In this document: positions 19,806 through 32,097 of the stretch, piece by piece | How the letters are laid out: every line of letters begins with the position of its first letter | Position numbering within the stretch: the first letter of the stretch is position 1 | From: Ustilaginoidea virens | Lineage: Eukaryota; Ascomycota; Sordariomycetes; Hypocreales; Clavicipitaceae | Direction: 5' to 3' | Assembly: GCF_000687475.1 (NCBI RefSeq) | Contig: NC_057320.1 | Location: 124,001 to 188,000 of the forward strand | Length of the DNA: 64,000 nt | Program-made: the position numbers and the translations under genes | Notes under the pieces: model-generated | What the model was told of the DNA's origin: nothing | Database searches by the model: none | The model's input: the letters and a program-made list of their open reading frames with translations, nothing else

Positions 19806-22048
19806 CTAAATCCCCTTTCCTTGCTTGCTTGTCTTTTGGAGCTCACCAAATGCGTTCCCCAGCTGCTTTTTCAGTTCCTTGTAGCTGACGATGAAGCTCG
19901 TCTGCTCGTCCCGACTCGTGAGGCAAATCTTCTCTTCTGTGCCGGCATCCAACCTGTTGAGACACCGCAGCATGTGGCCCATGTCGAGTACCGGGTTCCC
20001 ATTGCTGTCGACTTGGTGGAAGACGTAGTCCCGAAATAGCTTGAGCATATAGCGCTCACCGTTTTCGGACCAAGATCTGTCTCCTTCGAATTCGGGTCGC
20101 TCGTTGATGGCGCCGAGTTTCAGCAGCAGGCGCGCGATTCGGCCGTTTTCCAGCTCGCGATACAGTTCTGAGTTGAGCTCGTCTGCCTGGTGCTGGCTTT
20201 GATCGAGCGTCGTGACGATGTGGCCGGCGATTCCGCGGATGAACTCCTCGATTCCCTTTTGCGCGGGAGGCTGGGCCGGTGTCAATAGCCAGATGATAGT
20301 ATCTCGGAGCTCTACGGAATATGACCGGCTCATTTGCTCGATGGAGGCTTTCAGGTTGGTCAGTTGGGCGGGGGGGGTGCTGGTTGCTAGGCACAGGATT
20401 GTACGTCCAAACTGAGTAAAGTCGTCCTGCTGAAGTTCTTGAATGGGTCGTCGCAGCTCGAAATGGACGACATCCAGTATGGAGCACGCGTTCAGTCTGA
20501 TGCGGTTCTTGTCCGTGAGAATGATTTTGGTAACATCAATGCATCTTGCAGCCAGGTTGACAGAGTGTATCGACTTTAATGCGTTGGCAAGCTGCGAAAT
20601 GTACCCCCACAAGACTGCCTCAGAAACTGGAGGCTTTGCCTGAAACCGGTTTCCGGGTCCTGCGGCAGTGGAACCGAGGTGAACTTCAGCCAGGGTTTTC
20701 GAGAGGGGATGGTAACCTTGCACAAAGATGAGAGAGCTATCTCCAAACACCCGAGCCGTAAAGGCGTCGTGTATCGTTACCACGTTGGCATTGTCAATCT
20801 TTCTCCACTCCTTGACGGACCTGATGGCGTGTTCGTTTGAAAGCCGAAATCCCTCCAATCGGCGCAGGCAATACACATTGCCGGTCTTGGTTGATGTAGC
20901 CTTGTAAACCCAGCTGGGGTAGCCAAAGACGTTTGCGTTCTTTCTGTGGGACGTATCTAGTGGCACGAGGGAGTGGTAATTATCCATCTGCGGCAGTTGC
21001 GAGCTTGGCATGACTTGCAGAGCAGCCTCCGATTTCCTTTGCATTTCTTCCCTCAGTTTCTCGGGGAGGAAAAAATCGTGGGCCATGCGGTGGTACGGCA
21101 TAAGATCCTCTCGATGAGGCCCGATTGGTGCGTATAGATGGTGCTGCAAAGGCTGCAGAGGAGCAGCGTACGCGCTTGAGCCAGGGTAAAAGCCTGCACC
21201 AGCACCAGGAATCGCGTGCTCATCAGTATACGGGTTGTACGGTGCGCTGGGCAGATTCTGGCCGACTGCGCTCATTGAAAACGGGTCATAATTGAGGGCC
21301 GCATCATGGCTGGCTCCGTTGGATGCGGTCTGCCCGGAGAGTTAGCCTTCCAAATGCCTTTGCGGCGTCTTCACCAGCAAGACATGCCTGTGCATTCAAG
21401 TCAAACCCAGGGGTAAATTCTCGTATGGCAGCGGGATTGAAAATGCCAGCCTCCGGGTCTGCGGGAATCGATGGCGAGGCTATATGTAACCGGATCAGCA
21501 TGACCTTTACCGGGCGACGCATTCGTCAGAACCTACCTGCTAAGCCTCTGGGTGTGAAAGTAGGCGCATTTGCCGCTTGCGTGGAAAATGTGGCCTTTTT
21601 CGCGGCACTTTGCAGGTTTGCAGGGGTGAAGGAGGGCGATTCGACATTTAGAGCCTTTCGAGACCTGCAATAGACAGCTTGTCAGCAAGTGGAGGGAATG
21701 ACCGGAATATGGACCGTGGCACGAAGACAGACGAGTCGCTGTGCTTTACAAGAAAAAAAAAATCGACTGACATGTCTGAAGGATTTATGCTGTTTTTCGT
21801 TTGGTCGTGAGAAAACGTACAGCCTTGATCTTCGTATCGGCAGTGGCCGTAGATGAGGACGTTCCGGCAGAGCGTTTCCTTGTGTTCAGCTGTATTGCCG
21901 ATGTCAGCTCTGGAAGCTTATTCACCAATGACAAATCCATGATGATCCAACGGCACAGGAGTAGTCGCGTCGTACCGCGTCCCTTCGGTTTGGGAGAGGA
22001 ACCGGCTGGACGCCTGAGGTCGGCTGCTGCGAATCGCGACGCCGCCAT
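19806..22048 (-). CDS. PAN3: PAN2-PAN3 deadenylase regulatory subunit PAN3
   Basis: Exons 22048-21976, 21889-21772, 21664-21537, 21479-21388 and 21329-19806 give about 644 residues. An N-terminal CCCH zinc finger (C-x8-C-x6-C-x3-H, LCRNVLIYGHCRYEDQGC, residues 31-52) is followed by a disordered region with the PAM2-like stretch ALNVESPSFTP that binds poly(A)-binding protein. A pseudokinase domain follows (NVFGYPSWVYKATSTKTGNV, VVTIHDAF), then a coiled coil and a C-terminal knob (VDSNGNPVLDMGHMLRCLN). PAN3 dimers recruit PAN2 and mRNA for the first phase of poly(A) shortening. The last intron (21330-21387, 58 bp) uses a GC donor (CAG|GCATGT): no GT gives the conserved frame into DAALNYDPFSMS. 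Confidence 0.93.
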
Positions 22049-24037
22049 TGTCGAGTCAGTGGCAACGCTGGCGAGATTCGGCTCCCTGGTCGACTTTACG
22101 ACGTCTAGACACGGTCAGAAACTTTTTGCGACGGCTCGACCCAAGCCGATTGACGGGCGGGTCAAGGTCCAGCATGGGATCTGGGCTGCTGGTGATGAGG
22201 CGCGCACGCGGGCGCGTACGTACTTGTGTGGGGCAGTCATCGCCCACGGCTCAATCGATGGCGGCAAGTTTGCGCCCATGTACGAATGAACGGCGTCGAC
22301 CGTGTCTTTTCTTTTGCCGTAATCGAGGCAGAACCGGGCGCGGCGTGGAGGAGCCGCAGGCCAAAGAACAGCGATGTCGATGCGATGTGTAGACACGCAA
22401 CAAGCATTGAAAGTCGTTGAGAAGTGGGGGATGGTGCAGACCAATGCGGGACTGTGACTGTGGGGTGGGGCCTGTGGGCCGGTGTCGCTGCATGTGGACA
22501 TTGTGGAGGAGATTGGACGAGGAACTTGACGACATGCGGAATGCCTCTATAACAACTCAGACACTGCCCACATTGGAGCCATGTTCATGTACCGACCGAG
22601 AGAACACTTGCACATGCAACCGGCTGCTGATTCCCTTCAAATGCGGAGTGAAGCTACATTAGTACTTGGATATATTAACGCTTTTCTCATCTACCAATTG
22701 ATTACTCCCGGTACCGCCTACCACTAAGGCTGTTTAATCAAAGTGTCCCTATCAATTCCGTTCCGCTCTTTGCCAAAATTTACATTATGCGTACACACAA
22801 AGTTTCTTCGGGCAGCTTAAGCATGTTGGGCATGATTCACAACCACAATTCATGATAGATTATGTAATCTAACATATCGACCGACCATTATAAGAGTTTG
22901 AAATTAAAACGCCCAACATATCGCCGGACACGTTCCGCACAGTCTTCCAGGTCGAGATACATCAGCCGGGACGCTGGGAGCTCTACGTCAGCAATCACTC
23001 GCTGGAAACAAGAGCGGTAGGTCCCAGGGCATGTCTTTAGCTCCGTCAAACGTATCTTTGGCCCTCCCTATGAAGGACCTGGCCACTGCGTTTCAGTCGT
23101 TGGCAGCCTGGCTCAAACGCTGAAGATACTACCGACGAGGCAGGCATAGAAATACATTGCAAGGCGGCAGATGGGAAATAAGGATACCCATGTCCGTGCT
23201 AGATTCTCCTCCGCTTCGAAGCGCCGGTAGGGAAGCAAAAACCCGGGCTTGCAAGGTACAACGCAGGCCAGTCGAGTCGAGACCTTGTGCGGACGGACTA
23301 GGGGGAAAACAAGCTCCTGTGGCGAAATCGACCTTGTGTGGCTGCGGAAGTCCCTGAATCATCAATTCCAATCATCTTTTCCAGACGACGTATCCCGGAC
23401 GGACCCCGTACGGACGACGGACTACTCCGTACAAACATGCAATTTGGTGTCTGGTTGACGATACTGCTCGTTGCTTCTCCGTAAGGTACCTAATGCAGCA
23501 TTCCCGTGGTATGTATGGGTTGGGATAGGTAACCCTATGTCTATGTTCGCTCACTCGGGTGTCAGCTTTCTCAACCGGGCAGTTGAGGCGATCTGGGCCC
23601 GTCGAGCTTGCAGAGCCACGGCTGCTGTCCTTTCCGCTCCGACTCCAACTCCTGCCTTCTGCTCAAGCCACCCCGGCTGATCCTGCTTGCTTGCTTGCTC
23701 GTACTTGGATGGTCAAAAGCTGCGGCTGTGCAGCAAAAGTTTGGAAAAAAAAAAAAAGTCGTTTGAACTGGGCTAGGCTACGGAGTAGATCGCTGGATTC
23801 CCGAGAGCTGGGTACCACCGGCACAACGCATGTACGCGCGTTTTTCGCCCGGTCCTCGGGTTTCCTGTGTAGTTTGGTATTGAGGCACTAGATATTAGTT
23901 TGGCATCCCCGTGAGCTTTCTTATTTGCCAAGGCCTTGGCGAACCGTGGCTGTTTTGGAAACAGCGCCTCTCCGTGTCCACTTGACGGTTGCGTGCTTGC
24001 CAGCGTTGTCTTGACTGGAGTTGCACCGCCTATTATC
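22049..24037. other. Intergenic region upstream of PAN3
   Basis: No gene is recognised in about 2 kb. An AT-rich patch at 22670-22920 contains the inverted pair ATGTTGGGC / GCCCAACAT and two copies of AACATATCG. Together these could be a small decayed element. The rest is ordinary sequence with short, unsupported frames. Confidence 0.45.
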
Positions 24038-24635
24038 ATGAGCAGGTATATATATATACCTACCTAGGCATATGTATATTCTGCAAGACCTTGAATAGAA
24101 CTTCGCCTTGCAGAATAGTCCTAGCGCCATTCCCGGTTCCCAATCCTCTGCCAGCAATCCGGCTATACGGCACACCCAGCCCCTTCCACCACTCAATTAC
24201 CCATCGCCCAAGATAAAAGTTGCAACTCTTGGTACCATCGCATCTTTATTATTTCCATTGGCGACATTCCCTTCTACATCCGAAGCCAGTATCATCAGCA
24301 CCAGGCGAGAGATAGACTATCGCAGAAGCCTCTATAATTTATCCCTCGCTTCTTTGAAAGATAAGGCTGCCCAAAACGATTACGCTCGCGTGATATTTTA
24401 TCTCGGGCGTTTGGGTCCTCCCGGATCGTGTCTAGAATGCTTTCCGTCAGTTATCATCGTCATGACAGAGTATGCCAGAATATTAAAGAAATGGGCGCGG
24501 ATGGGGCTCGAGATGAGGGCCTATGATGCTTTGGTCAGGTTATCTCAATCGAGCAATGATGCCAATTATCCTGTTCCAAAAGGTGTTCTTGACGATTATT
24601 TGCGCCAGGTTTGGGAGACTATAGGTGAAAGGTAA
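24038..24635 (+). CDS. Hypothetical small protein, uncertain
   Basis: A 500-bp open frame with lower GC than its neighbours codes for a helix-rich sequence (RREIDYRRSLYNLSLASLK, YARVIFYLGRLGPPGSC, LDDYLRQVWETIGER) ending at 24635. It has no early ATG of its own. A model that gives one is an 8-base first exon (ATGAGCAG, 24038-24045), an intron starting GTATAT and ending AATAG at 24118, and an exon from 24119, for about 174 residues. I recognise no family. It could be a real lineage-specific gene, a fragment, or chance. Confidence 0.3.
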
Positions 24636-26150
24636 CGCACACAGTGGGTTAAAATTGAGCAGCTCTGCCTAATGCTCTATTAGATGCTCTAGTAGAGCGG
24701 CTGTGTCGGCTTTGTAGTGCGTTGCTTGACTAGACGAGCTGCTTAATCCAGGTTTTCAGACAAGTCGATACAAGGCAGATGGATCGGGAGGGAGGGGGGT
24801 AGATTGCATCATTAGGACCTACGATGCCCATCTGTACGATGGTGTATTTACTCAAATCTGTGGAGTAGGCTATTCACAGCAGGGAAAGAATGAGTACTAC
24901 CTCTAGTAGAATATCCCAAGTGTGTTATGGTTTCCCCAGTTTTGCCTCCAAGCAGTACCATGATTGATCACTAGGGTTATGCTTGAGACTGCTCTGGCAA
25001 CCAGTTCGTCAACCGGGCAACAATCCAGGCAGCTGCTGGTATACAATGGCATCGAGTCAGTCGGCTGGTAAAAAGACGAAAAGAATCTGCGGACTGAGAA
25101 GTTGTCGTGTCTTTACGTGCTTGTGTTACAGACTGTTAAGCTAGCAAAGGCCGGCCCCGCTTGTTGGCGCGCAGAAACGCCCTCGGCACTAGCAGTTGCT
25201 AACAGACCCAGGCACGAAAGGCTGTACAGGAGAGTGGGAGTTGCGTGACAAGCTTGGGTAATAAAATGGTCTAGAGTGCTGATTCTATCGCCATATACGA
25301 ATGAACTGCCAACGTCGCATGCATATAGGGAAGGCGGCCACACCGGATTTTCGGTGCAATACGGGTGCTGATTATGGCCTCGGCGTCGGTCAGGAACCAA
25401 GTCGGATGTGAGGAATCATATGAGAACCTAGGATTAGGACGCTTGCAGAGCAGAGCTTGAGAATTACTTGGTCTGGTCGCGAGGGGGCCGGCAGCGACTT
25501 GCGACTACCCTGCATCTGTGGGGCGGGGGCAGGGAGCATCTCGGACCGGCCGGAGGACGGGGCCCGAACACGTCTGCCTTGTTCGGATTTGAGCATCAGC
25601 ACGACCCAATGCGTGGGGTGGCTATTTACGCCGGTTTTTATTTTTTATTTTATTTTCGCGATTTGCTCGGTGGAGGAGTTGCGGCGAGAATCAATGATTC
25701 GGGGATGGGGGTCTAGACATTGCAAAGCTAAGCTTGCCGGGCGGGCGGGCGCACACCTCCCACATGGACGCAGCGCCCCCGTCCCCCCCCCCCACTTATG
25801 TTGTATTTCGAGACCGGAGAGGCAGGCAGGAAAAGACGGTGTTTCAGTTGCCGAGAAAAAGGGGGGTAGTGCGGCGTGCCAAGCGGGGTGACGTGTGGAA
25901 TATGGGGGAGAGAGCCGGCTCTCCTGCGGGTGAAAAAAGGGGGTTTCTTGGGGACTGACTGACTGCTGGTTGCGCTGGTCGCACGGGCAGTATCATGATG
26001 AGGACGGCGGGTGCGGGAAGCGGCGGCTGGCTCTGTACGGAGCAGACTTGTGGCAGCTGTTGGCGACGGGTTTTATAAGGGGGTCCAGCAGCCAAACCCG
26101 GCCAGGTTGAATTGATCGAAGCCTGGAATCTCGAATCTGGCCGAGTTTCA
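24636..26150. other. Intergenic region, no gene recognised
   Basis: Moderately AT-rich up to about 25.4 kb, then G-rich with short homopolymers (C9 at about 25785). I see no motif or splice-consistent coding sequence. Confidence 0.45.
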
Positions 26151-26299
26151 GCTGGCAGTTGGCAGTTGGCGGTTGGCGGTTGGCAGTTGGCGGTTGGCAG
26201 GTGGCGGTTGGCAGTTGGCAGTTGGCAGTTGGCAGTTGGCAGTTGGCAGTTGGCAGTTGGCAGTTGGCATCAGCAGCAGGCAGCAGCAGCAGCAGCCAA
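26151..26299. repeat. Heptanucleotide minisatellite (TTGGCAG)n followed by (CAG)n
   Basis: About seventeen heptamers TTGGCRG run head to tail to 26269, the last seven or so identical. A short imperfect CAG tract follows. Seven is not a multiple of three, so all three forward frames stay open and give spurious WQLAVGS-type peptides. Confidence 0.9.
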
Positions 26300-26686
26300 G
26301 TCCACGATGCTTATTTCTCGTTGCCAGTGGGAAAAGGGCCCGTCCAGATGCTGACATATACCAGCCAGGTTGGCCGCCTGGTTGGCAGGCAGCCAGGTGC
26401 ATGCAGCACAGCCCCGAATAGGGCTGGGGTCAATTGCAAAGGTTGCACAAAAAGCTCCGGGCGACAGACAAGAACAGACAAGACAGACAGGCAATCCGCG
26501 CGGTGCAATCTCCATCCATCCAGGCTCCTCCCTCTTGCTCGGCTGCCGATGCTGGTGCTGGCTGGTCTGCTGACGGCGGGACCGACGGATCAGATGATTC
26601 AGGCTGCTGCAAAACACCGCAAGAAAGCTCCGTGTCGATGCGGGAAGCATACGGACTAGTGGGGCCCGGGGAATGACGAGACATGA

Positions 26687-26853
26687 TCCATCCATCATCC
26701 ATCATCCATCACCATCACCATCACCACCACCATCACCATCACCACCACCATCACCATCACCACCACCATCACCATCATCGAGCTGCAACCTGCGACCTGC
26801 GACCTGCGACCTGCGACCTGCGTCCTGCGACCTGCGAGACCTGCGTCCTGCGA
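26687..26853. repeat. (CAC/CATCAC)n and (CTGCGAC)n tracts directly upstream of the SHB17-like start
   Basis: A CATCAC/CAC-rich tract of about 90 bp is followed by a heptamer array CTGCGAC/CTGCGTC that ends two bases before the start codon. If transcribed, the 5' leader of the phosphatase mRNA is largely simple repeat. Confidence 0.85.
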
Positions 26854-26855
26854 TA

Positions 26856-28408
26856 ATGGCGACTCCTCGCTTGTTCCTCGTCCGGCACGGCGAGACGGAG
26901 TGGTCGCGCAGCGGAAAGCACACCAGCCGCACAGACGTTCCTCTGACGGCCGACGGCGAAAGGAGAGTGCGCGCGACGGGCAACGCCCTCATTGGTGACG
27001 ACCGGCTCATTGTCCCGCGGAAACTCGTCCACATGTAAGGCACCTTCCTGATCCTGCCACTCCTCCGTTTTCTGCAGCCTTTCCACATGCTGGCTTTGCT
27101 GGCTTTGCTCCGTGTCGACTTGTCCACTCGTCAACTCGTCAGCTCGTGTCCTTGGCTTCCTTCTTCCTGCTTCCTTCTCCATGACGCACACTCGTCTGCG
27201 CTTCCCTCTGTCTACGGAACGTATCCTCGGTCAATCCGACCCCGTCCCGTGCACACCAATGCAGCGTAACCATCGCATCGAGACGAACAGGACGGACAGG
27301 ACGGGCAGCCTTGACATGCGAAATCCTCCCCAATAAATAATCAGACAAGCCCCCCTCTCCCCCCCTTTCCCGGGTATGCTGCCCCATCCATGGCCCGACC
27401 CGTGGTTGTACAACGTGCGTTTTCTTGGCCCCTGACGGAAATGGCAGCCGACATGCGTTGTTCTTCTGCTCACCCCCCCCTCATCACAGAGCATAGTGGA
27501 CGCAGTCCATTCACATACTCCCCATGCAAATCGCCCTGGATGGAGCCACGTCTTTCCAAGACAATCCTTGCCTTGCATAAGGGTGCAAGACACTCGGTCT
27601 GCAGGCTGCCACGGTTGGACACCATGTCGGCCAAGCTAACCGGGCCATTGTGTATGCCAGATACGTTTCACCGAGAAGGCGCGCCCAACGCACTTTTGAG
27701 TTGATTAACCTGGGAATCTCGGGGGACCTGCCGTGGCAGGCACACGGAACCAGCGAGTCCAGCGGGCTCCAATGCCCGGCCAACATTGAGGTGACGGAGG
27801 CTGTGAGGGAATGGGAGTACGGTGACTACGAGGGCATTACGTCTCGCGAGATTCAGCAAAACCGAGCCAGCAACGGCATCGCCGGAACTTGGAACATCTG
27901 GAGGGACGGCTGTCCTGGCGGTGAGTACGTAACGCACGCATGCCCCCCCCCCCCCCCCTAACTCGACTGCCACGGGAGTCCTATGCCGGGGTTGCTTTTT
28001 ATTTGACATCGATGGTTGCTGATACCCGGGTTTTCTTTCGACTGCAGAAGCCCGGGGCAAATCACACAGAGACTCGACCGGTTAATCAAGGAGATTCGCG
28101 ACAAGTGGCATAGGCCAGTCATCGGGCAGCCCGACCCGGGCAACGTCCGCGGGGACGTACTGATTGTGGCTCACGGCCATATACTTCGAGCCCTGGCCCT
28201 GCGCTGGGCTGGCAAATCCCTGGAGGATGGGCCGGTCTTTTTGCTCGAGGCGGGAGGTGTTGGTACGTTGAGGTACGTGCGACGCAGACGGACGGGCTGG
28301 CGGGCGGGGGGGACCTGGATTAACAGAGACGGCAGTTACGAGCATGGCAATATCGAAGAGCCAGCCATCCTGCTCGGAGGCGCCTTTTCTGTGGAGGCTC
28401 ACGGGTAG
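26856..28408 (+). CDS. SHB17: Histidine phosphatase, sedoheptulose-1,7-bisphosphatase-like (SHB17 family)
   Basis: Exons 26856-27034, 27661-27924, 28048-28272 and 28336-28408 give about 246 residues. The phosphohistidine motif is RHGETEWS (catalytic His about 11) and the second catalytic His is in [11 protein letters not shown]. Family wording includes [55 protein letters not shown] and [11 protein letters not shown]. Shb17 feeds riboneogenesis by hydrolysing sedoheptulose bisphosphate; related enzymes are broader phosphatases. The first intron is 626 bp, several times the length of others here, with a GCTAAC branch site just before its TGCCAG acceptor. All phases agree. Confidence 0.88.
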
Positions 28409-29799
28409 GAGGGCTAGTTGAAATCATGGCAAGTCCGGAGGTGCGCGTTGCCGCATGTTGCGTGTCGGCGTTGATCCGTGGGTGGAGGTTGGCAGACAGG
28501 CTGGCCCATGGGGGGCGAGGGCTCAGCAGAACAGAGGTTAATAATGGTTGACTGGTAGATGTCCCTGTCGGTTGGCGAGACTGTCGAGCACCGCGCGAGC
28601 AGCACGTAGGGATCAGATGCCTCGAGAACAGCGCTCGTGTCGCCAGCAACACCGTAGGTCGGCGGCGTGCCGGCTCGCTTGGAACGCGTAGCAGCAGCAT
28701 CCTGGGCGTGATGCCCTGGCAAACACGTCGTGTCGAAATATGATGCACTGGCAATACGTAGATTAGCAGAAATTTTCCGTGTCGGAAGTAATGATGCCCT
28801 GGCAACAGCAGACCAACAAGCAGCCTTTGCCTCGGATGCCGCGTCGCCCAGCACTCACTCATCTCTACACGACGCGCCGGCCGGACCTGGCAGAAGCGCC
28901 GTGCGAGAGCCAGACAGAACGTTTGCCCGTCCAGGCGCAGCAACTCGCAGCAGCGCGCGGCCGAAAGGACCCAGCTGAACGACCGACTTACAACCAGACA
29001 GCGCCGGCCAACACGCCGCTGGGGGCCGACCGGCTCAACGACCCCCTCCCCCCCATATATTTTGGCTGTCCTTGCGCCGAAAACAGCCAAGGAACACCCG
29101 CAGCCGCCGCCGCCGCCGTCGCAGACAAACCAAGCAGGCAGGCCACGTCTTACGTATGGGCTGGGGCATGGGGCACGCGGCCGGGGCCGGCAAGCTCTCC
29201 GCCAGCTGGCCTGCCCGGGGTAGTGGGGGGGGGACGCGCAATCCCTCCCCCCCCCCTTTTCCCCCACGGCAAAATGGTTTCGGTGGTGCCATCGCCAAGC
29301 AGAGTCGAGGACGTCAATGGCTCGACGCCCGGCCGAGGGCGAGAACGGGCTTCGCCCCATCCCTGGCCAAGCCCGTGCCCGGGGCTACGGATGCGCTTCG
29401 CTTCACCACTCCACCCGGGGGGGCTCAGCTTGGCAGGGCCGTCCACGCCCCCCCCCCCCCCCCCCCCCCGCCACGGCGGGCCTTGGCTACTTGCCAGCTG
29501 GCTTTTGAGAATGAGGCTCCCGCGGCGCCGGGCAGCACCGCGCAGGGAAAACGGCAGCAGCCACGGGGGGGGGGGGGAAGGGGGGCAAGTGCCGCGCCAA
29601 TCGGTGGTGATGGGCTTGGGCCGAGCGGGTGGTTAACGTGGCATGCTTGGTGGGGGGTGAATTGAAGAGAGGAGACAAATCACCTAGAGACAAAGAGAAG
29701 AGAAGGAAAGAAGAAAAGAAAATAAAAAAGGAGGGGAAAAAGGAAAAGAGGAGGAAAGAAAGCAGCTGGTGCCATGTTGTGGTTCTACAAGGGCGTGGG

Positions 29800-29830
<31 letters not shown>

Positions 29831-32056
29831 GCCGCAACACCCAAATATAACCAGAAACCCCGTACTCTGTGAAAAAAAAAAAAAAAACACAGCGCACCGC
29901 GTCAAAGAAAATCACCCCCCTGAGCAAACTTGGGCAACTGGACTGGGCTGACGTCGACGCCTCGCAAAAGAAAACGTGCCGGACGCTTGCGGCAAAAACG
30001 CCAAGGTGAGCGAGCTCCATCCGGCCACGCCGTCCGCGTACGCTGCAGCAGCAGCAGCAGCATCATCAGCATCACCAGCACCAGCACCAGCAACACTTGG
30101 ACGAGGCACCAGGCGCTTTTCGGAGGTTCCCCCCCGAGGGCGTCGGTCATGATTCATGGGGGCGCGAGGCCCTGCCTTTGGACGCCTCGCCTGTGCGCCC
30201 AGGCGTTCTTGGTCCCGGGGGTGCGGCCCCGCTTCAGGTCCGTCTGGGCGGCTGCGTCCAAGTGTCGGCCACCTGGCCGGGCTGGAACGGCTGGCCCCAG
30301 CTTCACCCACCCTACCCACTGGGCTGTGACTTTGGGCCGTGTTTTTGGGCCGTGTTGTTTGGGGGCTCGTCGGTGGTGCCGCTGGTCTGCGCTCGGGACT
30401 TCTGGAGCAACCAGTCTCTTCGCCTCGGGTCGTCCAGCGAGTGAGTAAGTGAGCGAAGCGAGCGAGCGAGTGACTCAAATGCAAGTCTCAGCTGGGAAGC
30501 CGGAAACCTCTTGCGAAAATCTGACATGGCACCAACAGCATAGGCCCGCCGATGGTGTTTCTCTACATCATTTCGATCATTTCGATCATTTCATTTCATT
30601 TCATTTTATTTCGCTTTATTTTATTTTGCTGGGAAGGGGAAATAAAAAACGAAAACAAAAAGGGAATAAGGGGGAAAACACGTGGACCCTTCCAGTGCAA
30701 TCCGTCTTGCCGCACAGCCGTTCCCCCCGTCCCCCGTCCCCCGTCCCCCGGCACCAATCAAATCCAGCAACGCTGATGGACACCCATCGCCTTCATGCAG
30801 TCCAAACCTCGGGGGGCTGTTGTCCCGTCTGCTCATGCCACGGCCGCCTCGGAGTCGAGTTGCCGTCCGTCCGTCTGCCCTGGGGGCACATGAGCAGCGC
30901 ATCTCAATCGCTCCGGCCTGGGACTTGTCGACCCCCTCTGGGCAGGCCACTTGCCGCCAAGGGGAGTTATACTGCCTCGGCCGAAGAGAGAAGGCAAAAA
31001 CAAATAAAAATAAAAATAAAAATAAAAATAAAAGCTGCCGTCGCCTTTCCCCAGGGATCCGCGTCAAAAGCCCAGGTTTTGCCGGCGTCCAGACGACCGG
31101 CTCCCAAGCACGGCCGCCGCGCGTTAAATCTCGACGTCAAGTTAACGACCGCCCTTCTGCTGAACCCCCACACCGACATGGTGAGGTCTTACGTGTTGGG
31201 TGTTGCGAGGCTGTGTGCTTGGCCGATATTTGACTGTTGGGCTTTTTTCTGGCTAGCTAGCTAGCTAGCTGGGAACGGGGCTTCCCCGGTACTGTATGTG
31301 CTTGCTTGGTTTTGATTTCGCCGCCAGTTCTGCGCGAAGCAGGGCCCCCCCCTTCCCGCCCGGCGGGCTTGCAAGCAGCCGCAGGGCGAGGCTTCGACTG
31401 CCATGGCAGCATGTTTCTGTGGGGATGGGCCGCGGTGGTTCGCGGTGGTTTGCGGTGGTTCGCGGTGGTTCCTAGCGGTCGATTCGCTTGTTTGGGCAAA
31501 AGGCGCTGGCCAAGCGCCCGCGGCCCTCTCAGGCAGACAGGTTGGGACCGGACCGCCTGGCAAGCATCAATCAAGCATGCCGGTACGAGGCCGGACGACT
31601 GAGCGACTCGACGCAGAAAGGGGTTCTACGGCCATCCCGCAAGGGGGGGCCTCTGTACGACAGCACCCTTTTTGCGCCGGTCGCCCATGCTCTGCCTCGT
31701 GGGAAACGCCTGTTGATGAAACCACGGGAAAAATATCAAAGCGACTGCGCCTTGGACAGGCCTCTGAGAGATGATGAAGAAGAAGAAGAAGAAGAAGAAA
31801 AAGGACAAGGCAGTGACGCTGGATGCGCCCTGCTCCAAGACCCGGATTCGGACTCCCGGGCTCGAGCTGCGAGCCCGCCGTCCGAGTCCTGAATCCTGAA
31901 TCACCATCACCATGCCCAGTGAGTGACCAGGGCGCCGCCGTCTGTGGCGGCACTCTGGGATGCTACGACGACGGAAAAAAACTACAAACAACCCAGGCCT
32001 GGACGCCCCCCCCCCCCCCACCACGCGTAGAAACGTGGCGAGGTTTCGTCAGTTTT

Positions 32057-32097
<41 letters not shown>

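Noticed and set aside
22827..22919. Inverted pair ATGTTGGGC / GCCCAACAT in an AT-rich patch
   Set aside because: Nine bases is too short to call a transposon end and no target duplication is visible.
26112..26659. Overlapping open frames with WQLAVGS repeats
   Set aside because: The 7-bp repeat leaves all three frames open. The peptides are repeat artefacts.
28320..29636. Long open frames on both strands (346 and 285 residues)
   Set aside because: They overlap antisense, are Pro/Arg/Gly-rich, have no motif, and run through C and G homopolymers. They are typical shadows in GC-rich DNA.
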